A DNA stretch of 48,400 nt, taken from an uncultured Clostridia bacterium. Lineage in GTDB: Bacteria; Bacillota; Clostridia; TANB77; CAG-508. The notes under the pieces are model-generated. The model saw nothing but the letters and a program-made list of their open reading frames with translations, had not been told where the DNA came from and ran no database searches. Numbering within the stretch: position 1 is the stretch's first letter; each line of letters begins with the position of its first letter. The stretch is taken from NCBI GenBank assembly GCA_944386745.1, contig CALXCG010000007.1:1-48400 (forward strand). The letters are read 5' to 3'. The position numbers were made by a program, and so were the translations under genes. Below are positions 17,143 to 25,853 of the stretch, piece by piece.

Positions 17143-18288
17143 TTAAATAATTCTATGCATCGCATTTTTTCCACCAAAAATACATGGTGAATTACACTTC
17201 CAGCCAGGAAATGTACAACGTGCTCCTTTAGAATATGGTATCAAGTAGTTATAAAGGTCTTTATTGTCCTTTACTGCCTCTATATATTTTTTCATTGTCT
17301 TATCTGTTTGTTCCATAATCTCCAATTGAGCAGAACCACATAAACGTTCCATACATTTCAAAACAAAATTTTCAATTGTTCCTCTTTCATTGACTTGTAC
17401 TAACATTCCTTGAGGGAAAAACTCTTGTAGAGAAGATATATCCTCAAGCCACTCTTTTTCCAGTTCAGTATCCTTTATTATAGGTGGAATGTAGTATTGT
17501 GGTGTATCAAGTAATGTCATCTCATAGGATAATGTTCTGTGTCTTTGAGCTTGAGCAAGTTGTGCAAAACTTGCTAGATAGTTTGTACAATAATTCTCGC
17601 CAAATTCTTCTTGTCTGTTCTTTCTCTTAGCAAACATAGAAAATGCTCTGTTTTTCACTCTAGAATCTAGTCCTTCAATTTCTAAATCTGGAATTGCTTC
17701 TAGAAAATCTTTAAACACTTTTTTCATTTTTAAAGAAAATGTTGTGTCTTCTTCATTTTTAATGTAATCTTTTGCCCAATTAATAATATAATTTAATTGA
17801 CCAAAATTAACTGTATATTCCATTATAGTTGCTGGTGTAAACACACTTATAAGGTATCTCGCATTCTCTTGTGCCAATTTCTTTACTCTTTTCGCATCGA
17901 ATTCAGGATATTTCTTAGAAATCTGATTCTTATATATGTCAATCCATTTTTCATATAATTCTTTTTCTTGGATAGATGGTTCCATTATTGTGTATCTTGC
18001 TGATTTTTCAGATGTATTGTACATCTTTTCATTATTTAAAATCATTGCAAGAATTTTTGGTACTCCTTCTAAAATAAGATTATATGTTGGATGTCCAAAT
18101 ACACTATGATGCCCTGATTTGATGTTTCCATTTGCTCTTCTTTGAGTCTTTTCTAATGGCTCTGAAAAAAGAGTTTCAATTGAATCTGGTAAATAGCAAA
18201 TTCCTGCAGATTTTCCCGAAAAAATCACTGCTTCTTCTTTCGGTAATGAATATCCTACTTTTGTTGATGCGATTACTTTGATTTTCAT
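17143..18288 (-). CDS. thyX: ThyX-type flavin thymidylate synthase, two-domain form
   Basis: 381 residues, clearly longer than the usual 220-250 of ThyX. The first half has the ThyX-like segment GHHSVFGHPTYNLILEG followed by KILAMILNNEKMYNTSEKSARY (about 59-99), where the normal RHR is missing. The second half carries the flavin/dUMP motif RHRTLSYEM (RHR at 249-251) inside QLAQAQRHRTLSYEM. I read this as a duplicated ThyX fold in which only the second copy keeps the signature. Family function: methylation of dUMP with methylene-tetrahydrofolate and FADH2. A Cys-containing tail (GWKCNSPCIFGG) ends the protein. Start ATG has AAAAAGGAG upstream. Confidence 0.85.
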   Translation of the reverse strand: MKIKVIASTKVGYSLPKEEAVIFSGKSAGICYLPDSIETLFSEPLEKTQRRANGNIKSGHHSVFGHPTYNLILEGVPKILAMILNNEKMYNTSEKSARYTIMEPSIQEKELYEKWIDIYKNQISKKYPEFDAKRVKKLAQENARYLISVFTPATIMEYTVNFGQLNYIINWAKDYIKNEEDTTFSLKMKKVFKDFLEAIPDLEIEGLDSRVKNRAFSMFAKRKNRQEEFGENYCTNYLASFAQLAQAQRHRTLSYEMTLLDTPQYYIPPIIKDTELEKEWLEDISSLQEFFPQGMLVQVNERGTIENFVLKCMERLCGSAQLEIMEQTDKTMKKYIEAVKDNKDLYNYLIPYSKGARCTFPGWKCNSPCIFGGKNAMHRII

Positions 18289-18351
18289 GCTGTTACATCT
18301 CCTTTTTAATATATTTATATTTTTGCCGCATTTTTTACTGCAACTGTTGGA

Positions 18352-18360
18352 ATTATAACA
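18352..18360 (-). promoter_or_regulatory. Extended -10 promoter for thyX
   Basis: Minus strand TGTTATAAT (18360-18352) is an extended -10 element; the -35 position (TAGAAA) is poor, as is common for extended -10 promoters. Confidence 0.55.
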
Positions 18361-18388
18361 TATTAATCTATAAATTTCTACATTTTTT

Positions 18389-18985
18389 TCAATTAATAAC
18401 TAATTTTCTACTAACAGCAAGTCCATCTCCTACTTCTAAGATTTCAGTTTCTAATTCTGGGTTTTCATTTACTTCTTTTATATATTCTCTTAAATTTCTA
18501 ACAGCAGTCCTTTGCTTATGCTTGTTATAATCACTCATAACATATCCTTTATATAAAATATTATCTGCAAAAATAATTCCATTTGTATTTAACATACGTA
18601 ATGCTTCTTTTAGGAAAAATGGATATTTTCCTTTGGCTGCATCTATAAATATTACATCATATTTATTTTTTAGTGTTGGCAATATTTCTACTGCATCACC
18701 TTCATAAATATTTATTTTGTTTTCTACTTCTGCTTTTTTGATGTTTTCTTTTGCTTCTTTTACTCTTTCAGTGTCTCTTTCTATTGTATCTATTTGCCCA
18801 TCTTCAGCAAGTATTTCAGTAAAGCATATTGCAGAATATCCAACTGCTGTTCCTATTTCTAATATTTTATGTGGCTTGTTTTCTTTTAGATATTTTTCTA
18901 TTACTTCTAATGTGTCATCCATTATTATTGGTATGTGTTCTTCTAATGCTTTTTGTTTTATCTTTTCTAATTCTTGATTATTCAT
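18389..18985 (-). CDS. trmR: O-methyltransferase, TrmR/YrrM-like
   Basis: 198 residues from the ATG at 18985; AGGTG at 9 bases supports it, though a GTG lies 12 bases upstream. SAM-dependent methyltransferase family 3: motif I EIGTAVGYSAICF, acidic loop IDTIERD, then YDVIFIDAAKGKYPFFL and GIIFADNILYKGYV with metal-binding Asp/Asn. Closest pattern is Bacillus YrrM/TrmR, which methylates 5-hydroxyuridine at tRNA wobble positions. Catechol-type substrates are an alternative for this family. Downstream of typA on the same strand with about 76 bases between. Confidence 0.82.
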   Translation of the reverse strand: MNNQELEKIKQKALEEHIPIIMDDTLEVIEKYLKENKPHKILEIGTAVGYSAICFTEILAEDGQIDTIERDTERVKEAKENIKKAEVENKINIYEGDAVEILPTLKNKYDVIFIDAAKGKYPFFLKEALRMLNTNGIIFADNILYKGYVMSDYNKHKQRTAVRNLREYIKEVNENPELETEILEVGDGLAVSRKLVIN

Positions 18986-19038
18986 ATTCACTTTCACCTT
19001 TCTTGAGCACTTTTAAATTTTTCATTTCTCTTATCTAA

Positions 19039-19069
19039 AACAAATAGGCTAAACAATATGTTTAACCTA
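19039..19069 (-). terminator. Terminator overlapping the typA stop
   Basis: Minus strand TAGGTTAAAC and GTTTAGCCTA pair (one G-U) around a 5-base loop, then TTTGTTTT follows. The 5' arm includes the last codons of typA. Confidence 0.75.
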
Positions 19070-20882
19070 CTTTATTTCTATTTGCTCTTTCTCTTTCCTT
19101 AGTATCTAATATTTTCTTTCTTAATCTAATTGATTTAGGTGTAACTTCAACCAATTCATCATCTTGGATAAACTCAATAGCTTTTTCAAGTGACATTTGA
19201 ATTGGTGGAACTAATCTTAGTGCATCATCTGAACCAGAAGCTCTAGTATTTGTTAAATGTTTTTCTTTACATACATTTATAGCTAAATCTTCTCCTCTTG
19301 AATTTAATCCAACAATCATACCTTCATATACTTCTACACCAGGTCCGATAAATAAATCTCCTTTATCTTGTGCATTGTATAATCCATATGTTACTGATTT
19401 TCCATTTTCAAATGCTACAATTGTTCCTCTAACACGTGCTTGGATGTCTCCTTTATATGGTTCATATGAATCAAATATATGATTCATAGTTCCTTCACCT
19501 TTTGTGTCTGTTAAGAATTCTGTTCTATATCCAATTAATCCTCTTGCTGGGATTTTAAATTCAATTTTTGTGTGTCCATCTTCAGCTGGCTCCATATTTA
19601 CCATTTCTGCTTTTCTTCTACCTAATTTTTCTATAACATTTCCTACACAGTCATCTGGTACATTTACAACTAAATCTTCTATTGGTTCACATTTTACTCC
19701 ATCAATTTCTTTGAATATAACTTTTGGACGAGATACTAATAATTCAAATCCTTCTCTTCTCATTGTTTCAATTAATACTGATAAGTGTAGTTCTCCTCTT
19801 CCTGATACTTCAAAAGAATCTGGTGAGTCTGTTTCTTTTACTCTTAGAGATACATTTCTTTCTAGTTCTTTGAATAATCTATCTCTTATATGTCTTGATG
19901 TTATGAATTGTCCTTCTTTTCCTGCAAATGGTCCATTATTAACACTAAATGTCATAGATACTGTTGGTTCGTCAATATCTACAAATGGTATTTTTTCTGG
20001 ATGATTGAAATCACAAATTGTGTCACCAATATTTATATCTGGTAATCCTGCAAGCTCAATAATATCTCCTGCTTTTCCTTCTTCTACTTCTACTTTATTT
20101 AATCCAACATGAGTATAAACTTTTGCAATTCTACCTTGTGTTATTCTATCTTCTTTTCCACAAATAGCTACTGGCATTCCAGTTTTTATAATTCCTCTTT
20201 CAACTCTTCCTACTGCAATTCTTCCAACATAGTCATCATAATCGATATTTGATACTAACATTTGTGCTGGTCCTTCTTCATCACAGTTTGGAGCTTTGAT
20301 TGTATTTACTATTGTTTCAAATAAGCAGTGCAAGTTATCTGTTTCATCATTTAGGTCCATTTTTGCAATTCCATTTTTAGCAGATGCATATACAACTGGG
20401 AAATCTAATTGTTCATCTGTTGCATCTAATTCAATAAATAATTCTATTACTTGGTCTACTACTTTTTCAGGTTGTGCTCCTGGTCTATCTATTTTGTTTA
20501 TTACTACTATTGGTTTTAATCCTAATGCTAATGATTTCTTTAAAACTTCTCTTGTTTGTGGCATTGCTCCTTCAAAAGCATCGACTAATAGAAGTACTCC
20601 ATCAACAGTTTTAAGTACTCTTTCTACTTCTCCTCCAAAGTCAGCATGTCCTGGTGTGTCTACTATATTTATTTTTATGTCATTATACATAACTGACGTA
20701 TTTTTAGAAAGTATTGTTATTCCTCTTTCTCTTTCTAGTGCATTTGAGTCCATAACTCTTTCTGCTACTTGTTCGTTTTCTCTAAATACATGGCTTTGTT
20801 TAAGCATTGCATCTACTAGTGTTGTTTTTCCATGGTCTACGTGTGCGATTATTGCTATATTTCTAATTTTTGGGTTGTTCAT
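19062..20882 (-). CDS. typA: Ribosome-associated GTPase TypA/BipA
   Basis: 606 residues, full length. GTPase motifs AHVDHGKTTL, DTPGHADFGGEV and NKIDRPGA; then EF-G-like domains II, III and V and the BipA-specific C-terminal domain (GLNSRGEDLAINVCKEKHLTN). It binds the ribosome and assists 50S assembly, particularly under cold or stress. It has its own promoter with a palindromic spacer and a stable leader hairpin, so expression may be controlled. Confidence 0.96.
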   Translation of the reverse strand: MNNPKIRNIAIIAHVDHGKTTLVDAMLKQSHVFRENEQVAERVMDSNALERERGITILSKNTSVMYNDIKINIVDTPGHADFGGEVERVLKTVDGVLLLVDAFEGAMPQTREVLKKSLALGLKPIVVINKIDRPGAQPEKVVDQVIELFIELDATDEQLDFPVVYASAKNGIAKMDLNDETDNLHCLFETIVNTIKAPNCDEEGPAQMLVSNIDYDDYVGRIAVGRVERGIIKTGMPVAICGKEDRITQGRIAKVYTHVGLNKVEVEEGKAGDIIELAGLPDINIGDTICDFNHPEKIPFVDIDEPTVSMTFSVNNGPFAGKEGQFITSRHIRDRLFKELERNVSLRVKETDSPDSFEVSGRGELHLSVLIETMRREGFELLVSRPKVIFKEIDGVKCEPIEDLVVNVPDDCVGNVIEKLGRRKAEMVNMEPAEDGHTKIEFKIPARGLIGYRTEFLTDTKGEGTMNHIFDSYEPYKGDIQARVRGTIVAFENGKSVTYGLYNAQDKGDLFIGPGVEVYEGMIVGLNSRGEDLAINVCKEKHLTNTRASGSDDALRLVPPIQMSLEKAIEFIQDDELVEVTPKSIRLRKKILDTKERERANRNKVG

Positions 20883-20914
20883 TCTATTTCTTCCTTTCCT
20901 TGTCCATAACTTAA

Positions 20915-20971
20915 GACGTTTTTAGAAAAGTTTTTGGATTTTCCTTCTTCCACTATCTTTTCAAAAACGTC
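20915..20971 (-). promoter_or_regulatory. Long hairpin in the typA leader
   Basis: Minus strand GACGTTTTTGAAAAG (20971-20957) pairs with CTTTTCTAAAAACGTC (20930-20915) with one bulged base; loop of 26 bases. No U-tract follows, so it is not a terminator. It lies between the promoter and the ribosome site of typA and may be an mRNA-stability or temperature-sensitive element; function inferred. Confidence 0.65.
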
Positions 20972-20996
20972 TATTTTTCTCAAAAAATCATATAAA

Positions 20997-21025
20997 ATTA
21001 TACACCTATTAGGTGATTTTGTCAA
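20997..21025 (-). promoter_or_regulatory. typA: typA promoter with palindromic spacer
   Basis: Minus strand: TTGACA (21025-21020), 17-base spacer, TATAAT (21002-20997). The spacer contains the perfect inverted repeat CACCT-AAT-AGGTG (21015-21003), touching the -10 box, which is where a repressor would block polymerase. Confidence 0.85.
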
Positions 21026-21026
21026 A

Positions 21027-21632
21027 CTATTTTGCAAGTTCAATAATCTTATCCATTACTTCTTCAGTTACTTTATCAAACACTTCTTTATCTTTACTAT
21101 TTTTATATTTACTGTAATCTAAGGGTCTTCCATATGTAATTGTTACTTTTCTATGTTCTTTTGTTCCACCTTTAATTCCACATGGTATAACTTTTGCTCC
21201 ACTTCTTACTGCAAAAAATGCAACACCATCTTTAGGTTTTTCTCCTTTTTCTAATCCATTTCTAGTTCCTTCTGGGAATAAAGCTATACATTCACCATTT
21301 TTTAGCACTTTCAATGAATTCTTTATTGCTGATACATCTTTTTCATCTCTCTTAACTGCTATCGCTTCAAAAGCCCATCCTAAAAACGCTAAAAATTTAT
21401 TTTTATATAATTCTTCTTTTGCTAAAAATTTCATATCTCTTTTAGCTGTTGCAACAATTAATGGTGGGTCTAAATAACTTCTATGATTCCCACAAAAAAT
21501 TAATGCTCCATCTTTTGGAATATTTTCTAACCCTTTTATATCTGCTCTGTAATAGATTTTTACCCATATGTAGATTGCTCCTCTTACAATCCATTTTATT
21601 ACTTCTTTGAATCCTTTTTTTATACTTTTCAT
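21027..21632 (-). CDS. plsC: 1-acyl-sn-glycerol-3-phosphate acyltransferase
   Basis: 201 residues. The acyltransferase motifs are present: GNHRSYLDPPL (HX4D) and ALFPEGTRNG. It converts lysophosphatidic acid to phosphatidic acid at the membrane; the N-terminal amphipathic/hydrophobic segment (WIVRGAIYIWVKIYY) fits membrane association. ATG at 21632 preferred over the TTG three bases upstream, with GAGGAG before it. It follows cmk, a common Firmicute pairing. Confidence 0.93.
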   Translation of the reverse strand: MKSIKKGFKEVIKWIVRGAIYIWVKIYYRADIKGLENIPKDGALIFCGNHRSYLDPPLIVATAKRDMKFLAKEELYKNKFLAFLGWAFEAIAVKRDEKDVSAIKNSLKVLKNGECIALFPEGTRNGLEKGEKPKDGVAFFAVRSGAKVIPCGIKGGTKEHRKVTITYGRPLDYSKYKNSKDKEVFDKVTEEVMDKIIELAK

Positions 21633-21696
21633 CAAATTTATACTCCTCTTTTTATTTGTTTCATATTTAATTTATATATATATTATAAATTTTATT

Positions 21697-22353
21697 CTAT
21701 TTCTTCTTGTTTATTAAAGCAACTACTTTGTATACAACTTCTTTAATTGTCATATCACTTGAATCAATATAAATTGCATCATCAGCTTTTCTTAATGGTG
21801 CAATTTCCCTGTTCGAATCTCTGTAATCTCTATCTTTTATATTTTCTAATACTTCTTCATATGAAGTTTCAATTCCTTTTTCTCTGTTTTGTAAAACTCT
21901 TCTTCTTGCTCTTTCTTCTGGTGTTGCATCAAGATATATTTTTACATCTGCATTTGGAAATACAGTTGTTCCAATGTCTCTTCCTTCCATTATTACATTT
22001 TTTCCTTCTGCAATTTTTCTTTGAATTTCTAGCAATTTGTCCCTTACAATTTTTATTGTAGAAACTGGAGATACAAAATCATTTACGTCATTTTCTCTAA
22101 TTCTTTTTGTGACATCCTCTCCATTTAAAAATATTTTCCCATCTGGATACATTTCAATATTTATTTTTTCTAATATGTTTTTAATTTTTTCTTCTTCATC
22201 CATTCCTACATTTTCTTTAATCATATTTAAAGCTACACATCTAAATGTTGCTCCTGTGTCTACATTAACTAGGTTTAATTTTTCTCCAACTAATTTTGTT
22301 ATTGTTCCTTTTCCAGCTCCTGCTGGTCCATCTATCGCTACTACAAATGACAT
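21697..22353 (-). CDS. cmk: Cytidylate kinase
   Basis: 218 residues. Starts MSFVVAIDGPAGAGKGT with the P-loop; further motifs VDTGATFRCVAL, MEGRDIGTTVFPNADVKIYLDA and DRDYRDSNREIAPLRKADDAI are standard for Cmk, which phosphorylates CMP and dCMP. AAAGGAG before the ATG at 22353 fixes this start; longer in-frame starts would overlap the upstream gene. The upstream stop codon ends one base away, so the genes are coupled. Confidence 0.95.
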   Translation of the reverse strand: MSFVVAIDGPAGAGKGTITKLVGEKLNLVNVDTGATFRCVALNMIKENVGMDEEEKIKNILEKINIEMYPDGKIFLNGEDVTKRIRENDVNDFVSPVSTIKIVRDKLLEIQRKIAEGKNVIMEGRDIGTTVFPNADVKIYLDATPEERARRRVLQNREKGIETSYEEVLENIKDRDYRDSNREIAPLRKADDAIYIDSSDMTIKEVVYKVVALINKKK

Positions 22354-22354
22354 A

Positions 22355-23227
22355 TTAATTCTCCTTTTCTGGTACATATATATTTTTAGCAACTACATCT
22401 AATTCTACAACATTCATTGCAGTCAATTTTTCTATCTCTTTTCTTGCCTTTTCTTTAAAATCTTTTATTCCATCAACAACATTATATCCATACATAATAG
22501 TTACTTCCATGTATATTTTTGCACCATCTCCATAATTTTCGACTCTTGTTTTTAATATCTTATATATTGCTGGTGTCTGTGTTGCTAAATATTCTAAAAT
22601 TTGTCTAAACACTAAGTCTGATATTGTAAATTTTCCTAAATAACTAAATGTAGGTCTTATTATTGATTTTTCTGAAATGTATGGTTCTTTTCCTTTGCCT
22701 TTTGATTTGAATATTTGTAATGGGTCTAGTAGATATCCTGAAAAGTCTTTTTTTATTTCAAATGTTGGTACTGGAATTACGTGTTTTCCTTCTGTTACTC
22801 TTATTCTTCTTGCTGTTTCCATTTCTTGTTTTGTTGCAACATCAGTAATATATGTTGTTTCAGATATTTCTGGTAATCCTAAATTTTCTGCAATTTTTTT
22901 CACCATTCCATCTGATGTTCCTAATATTAATATACTTTGTGGCTTATATTTTTTTAGTGCCTTTATTATTTCTTGTCTTTCTTCCTCTTCATAAAAAAGT
23001 GCATGTTTTACAGTTGCAACTTTGGTTGTTGCTTTTTTTGCTGATTCTCCAGCTACAACTTCATTATCTTTTATTAGTAATCCATCATCTATGATAAAAT
23101 GTGTATTTTTTTCTCCCGCTACCATTTGTGCTCTATAGCTTTTTCCAGTTCCTGACGGTCCTACAAATGCATATACTTTGATTTTTTTCATAAATGGTAA
23201 CTTTTCTTTTATATCATCTAATATCAT
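22355..23227 (-). CDS. P-loop protein with C-terminal Asp23/Gls24-like domain
   Basis: 290 residues. A Walker A motif FVGPSGTGKS (residues 21-30) opens an N-terminal nucleotide-binding region with a possible Walker B near SILILGTSD; the C-terminal part (about 190-285), with YMEVTIMYGYNVVDGIKDFKEKA and a final VVELDVVAKNIYVPEKE, resembles Asp23/Gls24 envelope-stress proteins. Such fused proteins occur in Clostridia, function unknown. It is coupled to cmk and sits downstream of rlmN, with a palindromic repeat element between. Neither catalytic target nor partner is visible. Confidence 0.75.
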   Translation of the reverse strand: MILDDIKEKLPFMKKIKVYAFVGPSGTGKSYRAQMVAGEKNTHFIIDDGLLIKDNEVVAGESAKKATTKVATVKHALFYEEEERQEIIKALKKYKPQSILILGTSDGMVKKIAENLGLPEISETTYITDVATKQEMETARRIRVTEGKHVIPVPTFEIKKDFSGYLLDPLQIFKSKGKGKEPYISEKSIIRPTFSYLGKFTISDLVFRQILEYLATQTPAIYKILKTRVENYGDGAKIYMEVTIMYGYNVVDGIKDFKEKARKEIEKLTAMNVVELDVVAKNIYVPEKEN

Positions 23228-23280
23228 TTTTTTCTCCTTCTTTATGTCGTATTTTACTATAAAATTTTTCTTTTTTCAAG

Positions 23281-23386
23281 AGGGATTAAGGGGACGGTCC
23301 TAAAAATCCCTATTTTATAAATTAGCTAAAGGTCCGTCCCTTATTCCCTAAAAACAGGGATTTTTAGGACCGTCCCCCTAATCCCT
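23281..23386. repeat. Palindromic GGACCGTCCC repeat R1, compound copy
   Basis: The 31-base ends (23281-23311 and 23356-23386) are inverted copies differing at one base, each built on AGGGATT-AGGGGGACGGTCC. Inside lies a further GGTCCGTCCC unit at 23331-23349. The right end overlaps the end of rlmN and supplies its TAG stop. No target-site duplication seen. Related to R2, R3 and R4. Confidence 0.85.
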
Positions 23387-24406
23387 GTTTAATTCTTTTC
23401 TTCTTAATTGTCCACACGCTGCATCTATGTCTGAACCTAATTCTCTTCTAATTGTTGCTACTATTCCATGTTCATTTAAGTAATCTCTAAATTTCATAAT
23501 GTTTTCATTTGAGCTTTTGTCAAATTTTCCATTTTCTATTTTATTTATTGGTATTAAATTAACATGGCATAACATTCCTTTTAATAGTTTTACTAATTCT
23601 TTTGCATCTTGTAAATTGTCATTATTGTCTTTGGCTAATGCATATTCAAATGATATTCTTCTATTGGTTTTCTTTATATATTCTTTACATGCCTTCATTA
23701 GCTCTTCTATTGGATATGCATTATTTACTGGCATCATACTACTTCTTTTTTCATTACTTGTTGCATGAAGAGATATAGATAGTGTACATTGTATATTTTC
23801 TTCTGCTAATTGATATATTTTTGGTACTATACCACTTGTTGATACACTTATATGTCTTGCTCCTATATTTAATCCTTTTGGATTATTTATTATTTTTATT
23901 GCATTTACAACATTGTCATAGTTATCAAATGGTTCTCCTATTCCCATAAATACTACATTTGATATTTTTTCTCCTGTGTCTTGCTCTACTACTATTATTT
24001 GTTCTACTATTTCTCCACTGGTTAGGCTTCTTATGAAATTTATTCCTGTTGATGCACAGAATTTGCATCCCATTTTACATCCTATTTGAGATGATACACA
24101 TATGCTATTTCCATGATGGTATCTCATTAGTACTGTTTCTATTGCATTTCCGTCTAAAACGTCAAATAGGTATTTTATTGTCCCATCTTTTGATTCTTGT
24201 TTTTTTAGTATTTTATAGTTGCACATTGTATAGTTTTCTTCTAATTTTTTTCTTAATTCTAATGATAGGTTTGTCATTTCTTCAAATGTTTTTACTTTTT
24301 CTTGATGTACCCATTTAAATATTTGTTCTGCTCTGAATGGTTTTTCTCCTAATTCTATCATTTCTTTTTTTAATTCTTCTAGGTTATAGTCTTTTATGTT
24401 TTTCAT
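23378..24406 (-). CDS. rlmN: 23S rRNA/tRNA adenine-C2 methyltransferase
   Basis: 342 residues, full length. Radical-SAM cluster motif CKMGCKFCAST, the GIGEPFDNYDNV segment and the C-terminal Cys in DIDAACGQLR that forms the covalent intermediate are all present. It methylates C2 of A2503 in 23S rRNA and A37 of some tRNAs. The last codons and the TAG stop come from the inserted repeat R1, so the natural tail may have been altered by a few residues. It has its own promoter. Confidence 0.96.
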   Translation of the reverse strand: MKNIKDYNLEELKKEMIELGEKPFRAEQIFKWVHQEKVKTFEEMTNLSLELRKKLEENYTMCNYKILKKQESKDGTIKYLFDVLDGNAIETVLMRYHHGNSICVSSQIGCKMGCKFCASTGINFIRSLTSGEIVEQIIVVEQDTGEKISNVVFMGIGEPFDNYDNVVNAIKIINNPKGLNIGARHISVSTSGIVPKIYQLAEENIQCTLSISLHATSNEKRSSMMPVNNAYPIEELMKACKEYIKKTNRRISFEYALAKDNNDNLQDAKELVKLLKGMLCHVNLIPINKIENGKFDKSSNENIMKFRDYLNEHGIVATIRRELGSDIDAACGQLRRKELNRD

Positions 24407-24446
24407 TTTTTCTATTATTCCCTTCTCAAAAGTTTATTTCTAATAT

Positions 24447-24475
24447 ATTATAAACTAATTTTGTCTATATTGCAA
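24447..24475 (-). promoter_or_regulatory. rlmN promoter
   Basis: Minus strand: TTGCAA (24475-24470), 17-base spacer, TATAAT (24452-24447). The leader is about 35 bases. Confidence 0.8.
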
Positions 24476-24477
24476 AG

Positions 24478-24505
24478 AAAAACAGGAAATATCTCTATCT
24501 CCTGC
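24478..24505 (-). terminator. Terminator after the PIN-domain gene
   Basis: Minus strand CAGGA...TCCTG with inner ATA/TAT pairs, followed by TTTTTC. A second palindrome, AAAAGTCA/TGACTTTT, lies just upstream. Confidence 0.7.
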
Positions 24506-24549
24506 TTTCCCTTTTCAAAAGTCACATGACTTTTGTGATTATTTCAAAC

Positions 24550-25770
24550 TTATTTGATCAGAGTTTTTCTAGCTTGCTCGATAACCTTTTTATAGTCATG
24601 ATTTTCAACATTTACAGTTACATCACAATTATATGATTTTGTTGAATATCTTTCCAAGAACCCATCTTCTTTCAAAAAATATACTTCATAATCTAAAAAA
24701 CGAATGTAATCCTCTCTCTTAGTACATATAAAAACATGGTCTCCAATTTCTAATTCTATTTTGTCACCATATTTTTCTTCTCCAGATTTAGAAAATATTT
24801 TTACTAATTGAGTTTTTCTTTTTTTACGTATAAAGAATAATTTTCCGTTTTCCTCATGTGCATCAATAAAAGTTTTCGCTTTTATTTTTTTATGTTCTTT
24901 GCTTTTTTCTCTAGTTTCTTCTAAATTAAACTCAAATTTGTTTTCTCTCTTCTTCGAACTTAATAAGTATTTTGCTTTTACTCCTTTTAATGCTGCTTTT
25001 ATATACATCTCTTTATCTGAAGTTAAAAGCAATGCTTTTTTTCCTAAATCTAAAGTTGCTCTAATAATGGCTTCGTCAATAGTTTCTCTTTCTAGCATAT
25101 TATGTTTAACTTCAAAAAGTTGAAAGGCTGAAAGATTGTCCATTATGATATATAAGAAATTACAAGCGCATTTTCCTTTAGTATCCATAGTCTTTTGTAA
25201 ATTCGCCAATTCTTCTAAAACAACATCTGTTATGCCTAAAATTTTTCCTTCTCGTGCATACTCTTCCAATATTTCGAAAATATTGTCTAAACCATAAACT
25301 GACGTATCCAACATAGCAATTGAAAAATTGTTGTCATTTTTAGATGCAGATATGTTTTTTTCTACTTTGGCAGTTGTTGCTTGACTAGGTCTGTTCTTAT
25401 CAAGGTTCTCTCTTACCATTGCCTCTTCATCTGGAAATTTAGACAAAGTGTTTTTAATAATAAAATCAGAAAAACCTGTTGCCTTAGAGAGTTCTGCAAA
25501 ACTTTTACAAGTTTCACTTGCTTCTAAGATTTTAGTTAATCTTCTTTTGTTATTAGGTTTTCGCCTTTTTTTCTTTTTTGTCTTGCCATTGTTCTTTGCT
25601 AAGTTAGCCTGAATTTCCTTTGCTTCTTCCGGAAATTTTTCGAACAACTGCTTTATTATGTATCTACTATAATCAGTTATCCCAACAATTTCCTCAATCG
25701 TCTTGCAGTCCTCACTTGCAAGCTTCACCTCCTCTAACCGTTTGTTCCATTCTTCCTGTGAAATCCTCAT
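24550..25770 (-). CDS. PIN-domain ribonuclease-like protein with duplicated N-terminal repeats
   Basis: 406 residues. Two related helical repeats (about 8-60 and 75-125; each has an A/SExCK motif, a G(I/F)(T/S)D turn and a KFP(D/E)EE end) are joined by a basic linker (KTKKKKRRKPNNKRR), suggesting nucleic-acid binding modules. A PIN domain follows (about 150-270) with candidate metal ligands Asp155 (MLDTSV), Glu186/187, Asp232 and Asp252 (LLTSDKEM). The C-terminal 130 residues are basic and beta-rich, perhaps an RNA-binding domain. There is no antitoxin gene beside it, so a VapC-type toxin is less likely than an RNA-processing enzyme. The leader has its own promoter and a hairpin. Confidence 0.8.
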   Translation of the reverse strand: MRISQEEWNKRLEEVKLASEDCKTIEEIVGITDYSRYIIKQLFEKFPEEAKEIQANLAKNNGKTKKKKRRKPNNKRRLTKILEASETCKSFAELSKATGFSDFIIKNTLSKFPDEEAMVRENLDKNRPSQATTAKVEKNISASKNDNNFSIAMLDTSVYGLDNIFEILEEYAREGKILGITDVVLEELANLQKTMDTKGKCACNFLYIIMDNLSAFQLFEVKHNMLERETIDEAIIRATLDLGKKALLLTSDKEMYIKAALKGVKAKYLLSSKKRENKFEFNLEETREKSKEHKKIKAKTFIDAHEENGKLFFIRKKRKTQLVKIFSKSGEEKYGDKIELEIGDHVFICTKREDYIRFLDYEVYFLKEDGFLERYSTKSYNCDVTVNVENHDYKKVIEQARKTLIK

Positions 25771-25830
25771 TTTGTTCCTCCTTTTGTAGTTTGAAATAAT
25801 TTTGTACTTAAAAAAACAAGTACAATAAAA

Positions 25831-25848
25831 ATAGAATTTTCATTCTAT
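25831..25848 (-). terminator. Attenuator-like hairpin in the PIN gene leader
   Basis: Minus strand ATAGAAT, GAAA tetraloop, ATTCTAT, then TTTTATT, starting only about 6 bases downstream of the -10 box. A second stem (GTACTT/AAGTAC) follows. Together they suggest attenuation or a protected 5' end. Confidence 0.6.
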
Positions 25849-25853
25849 ATTTT

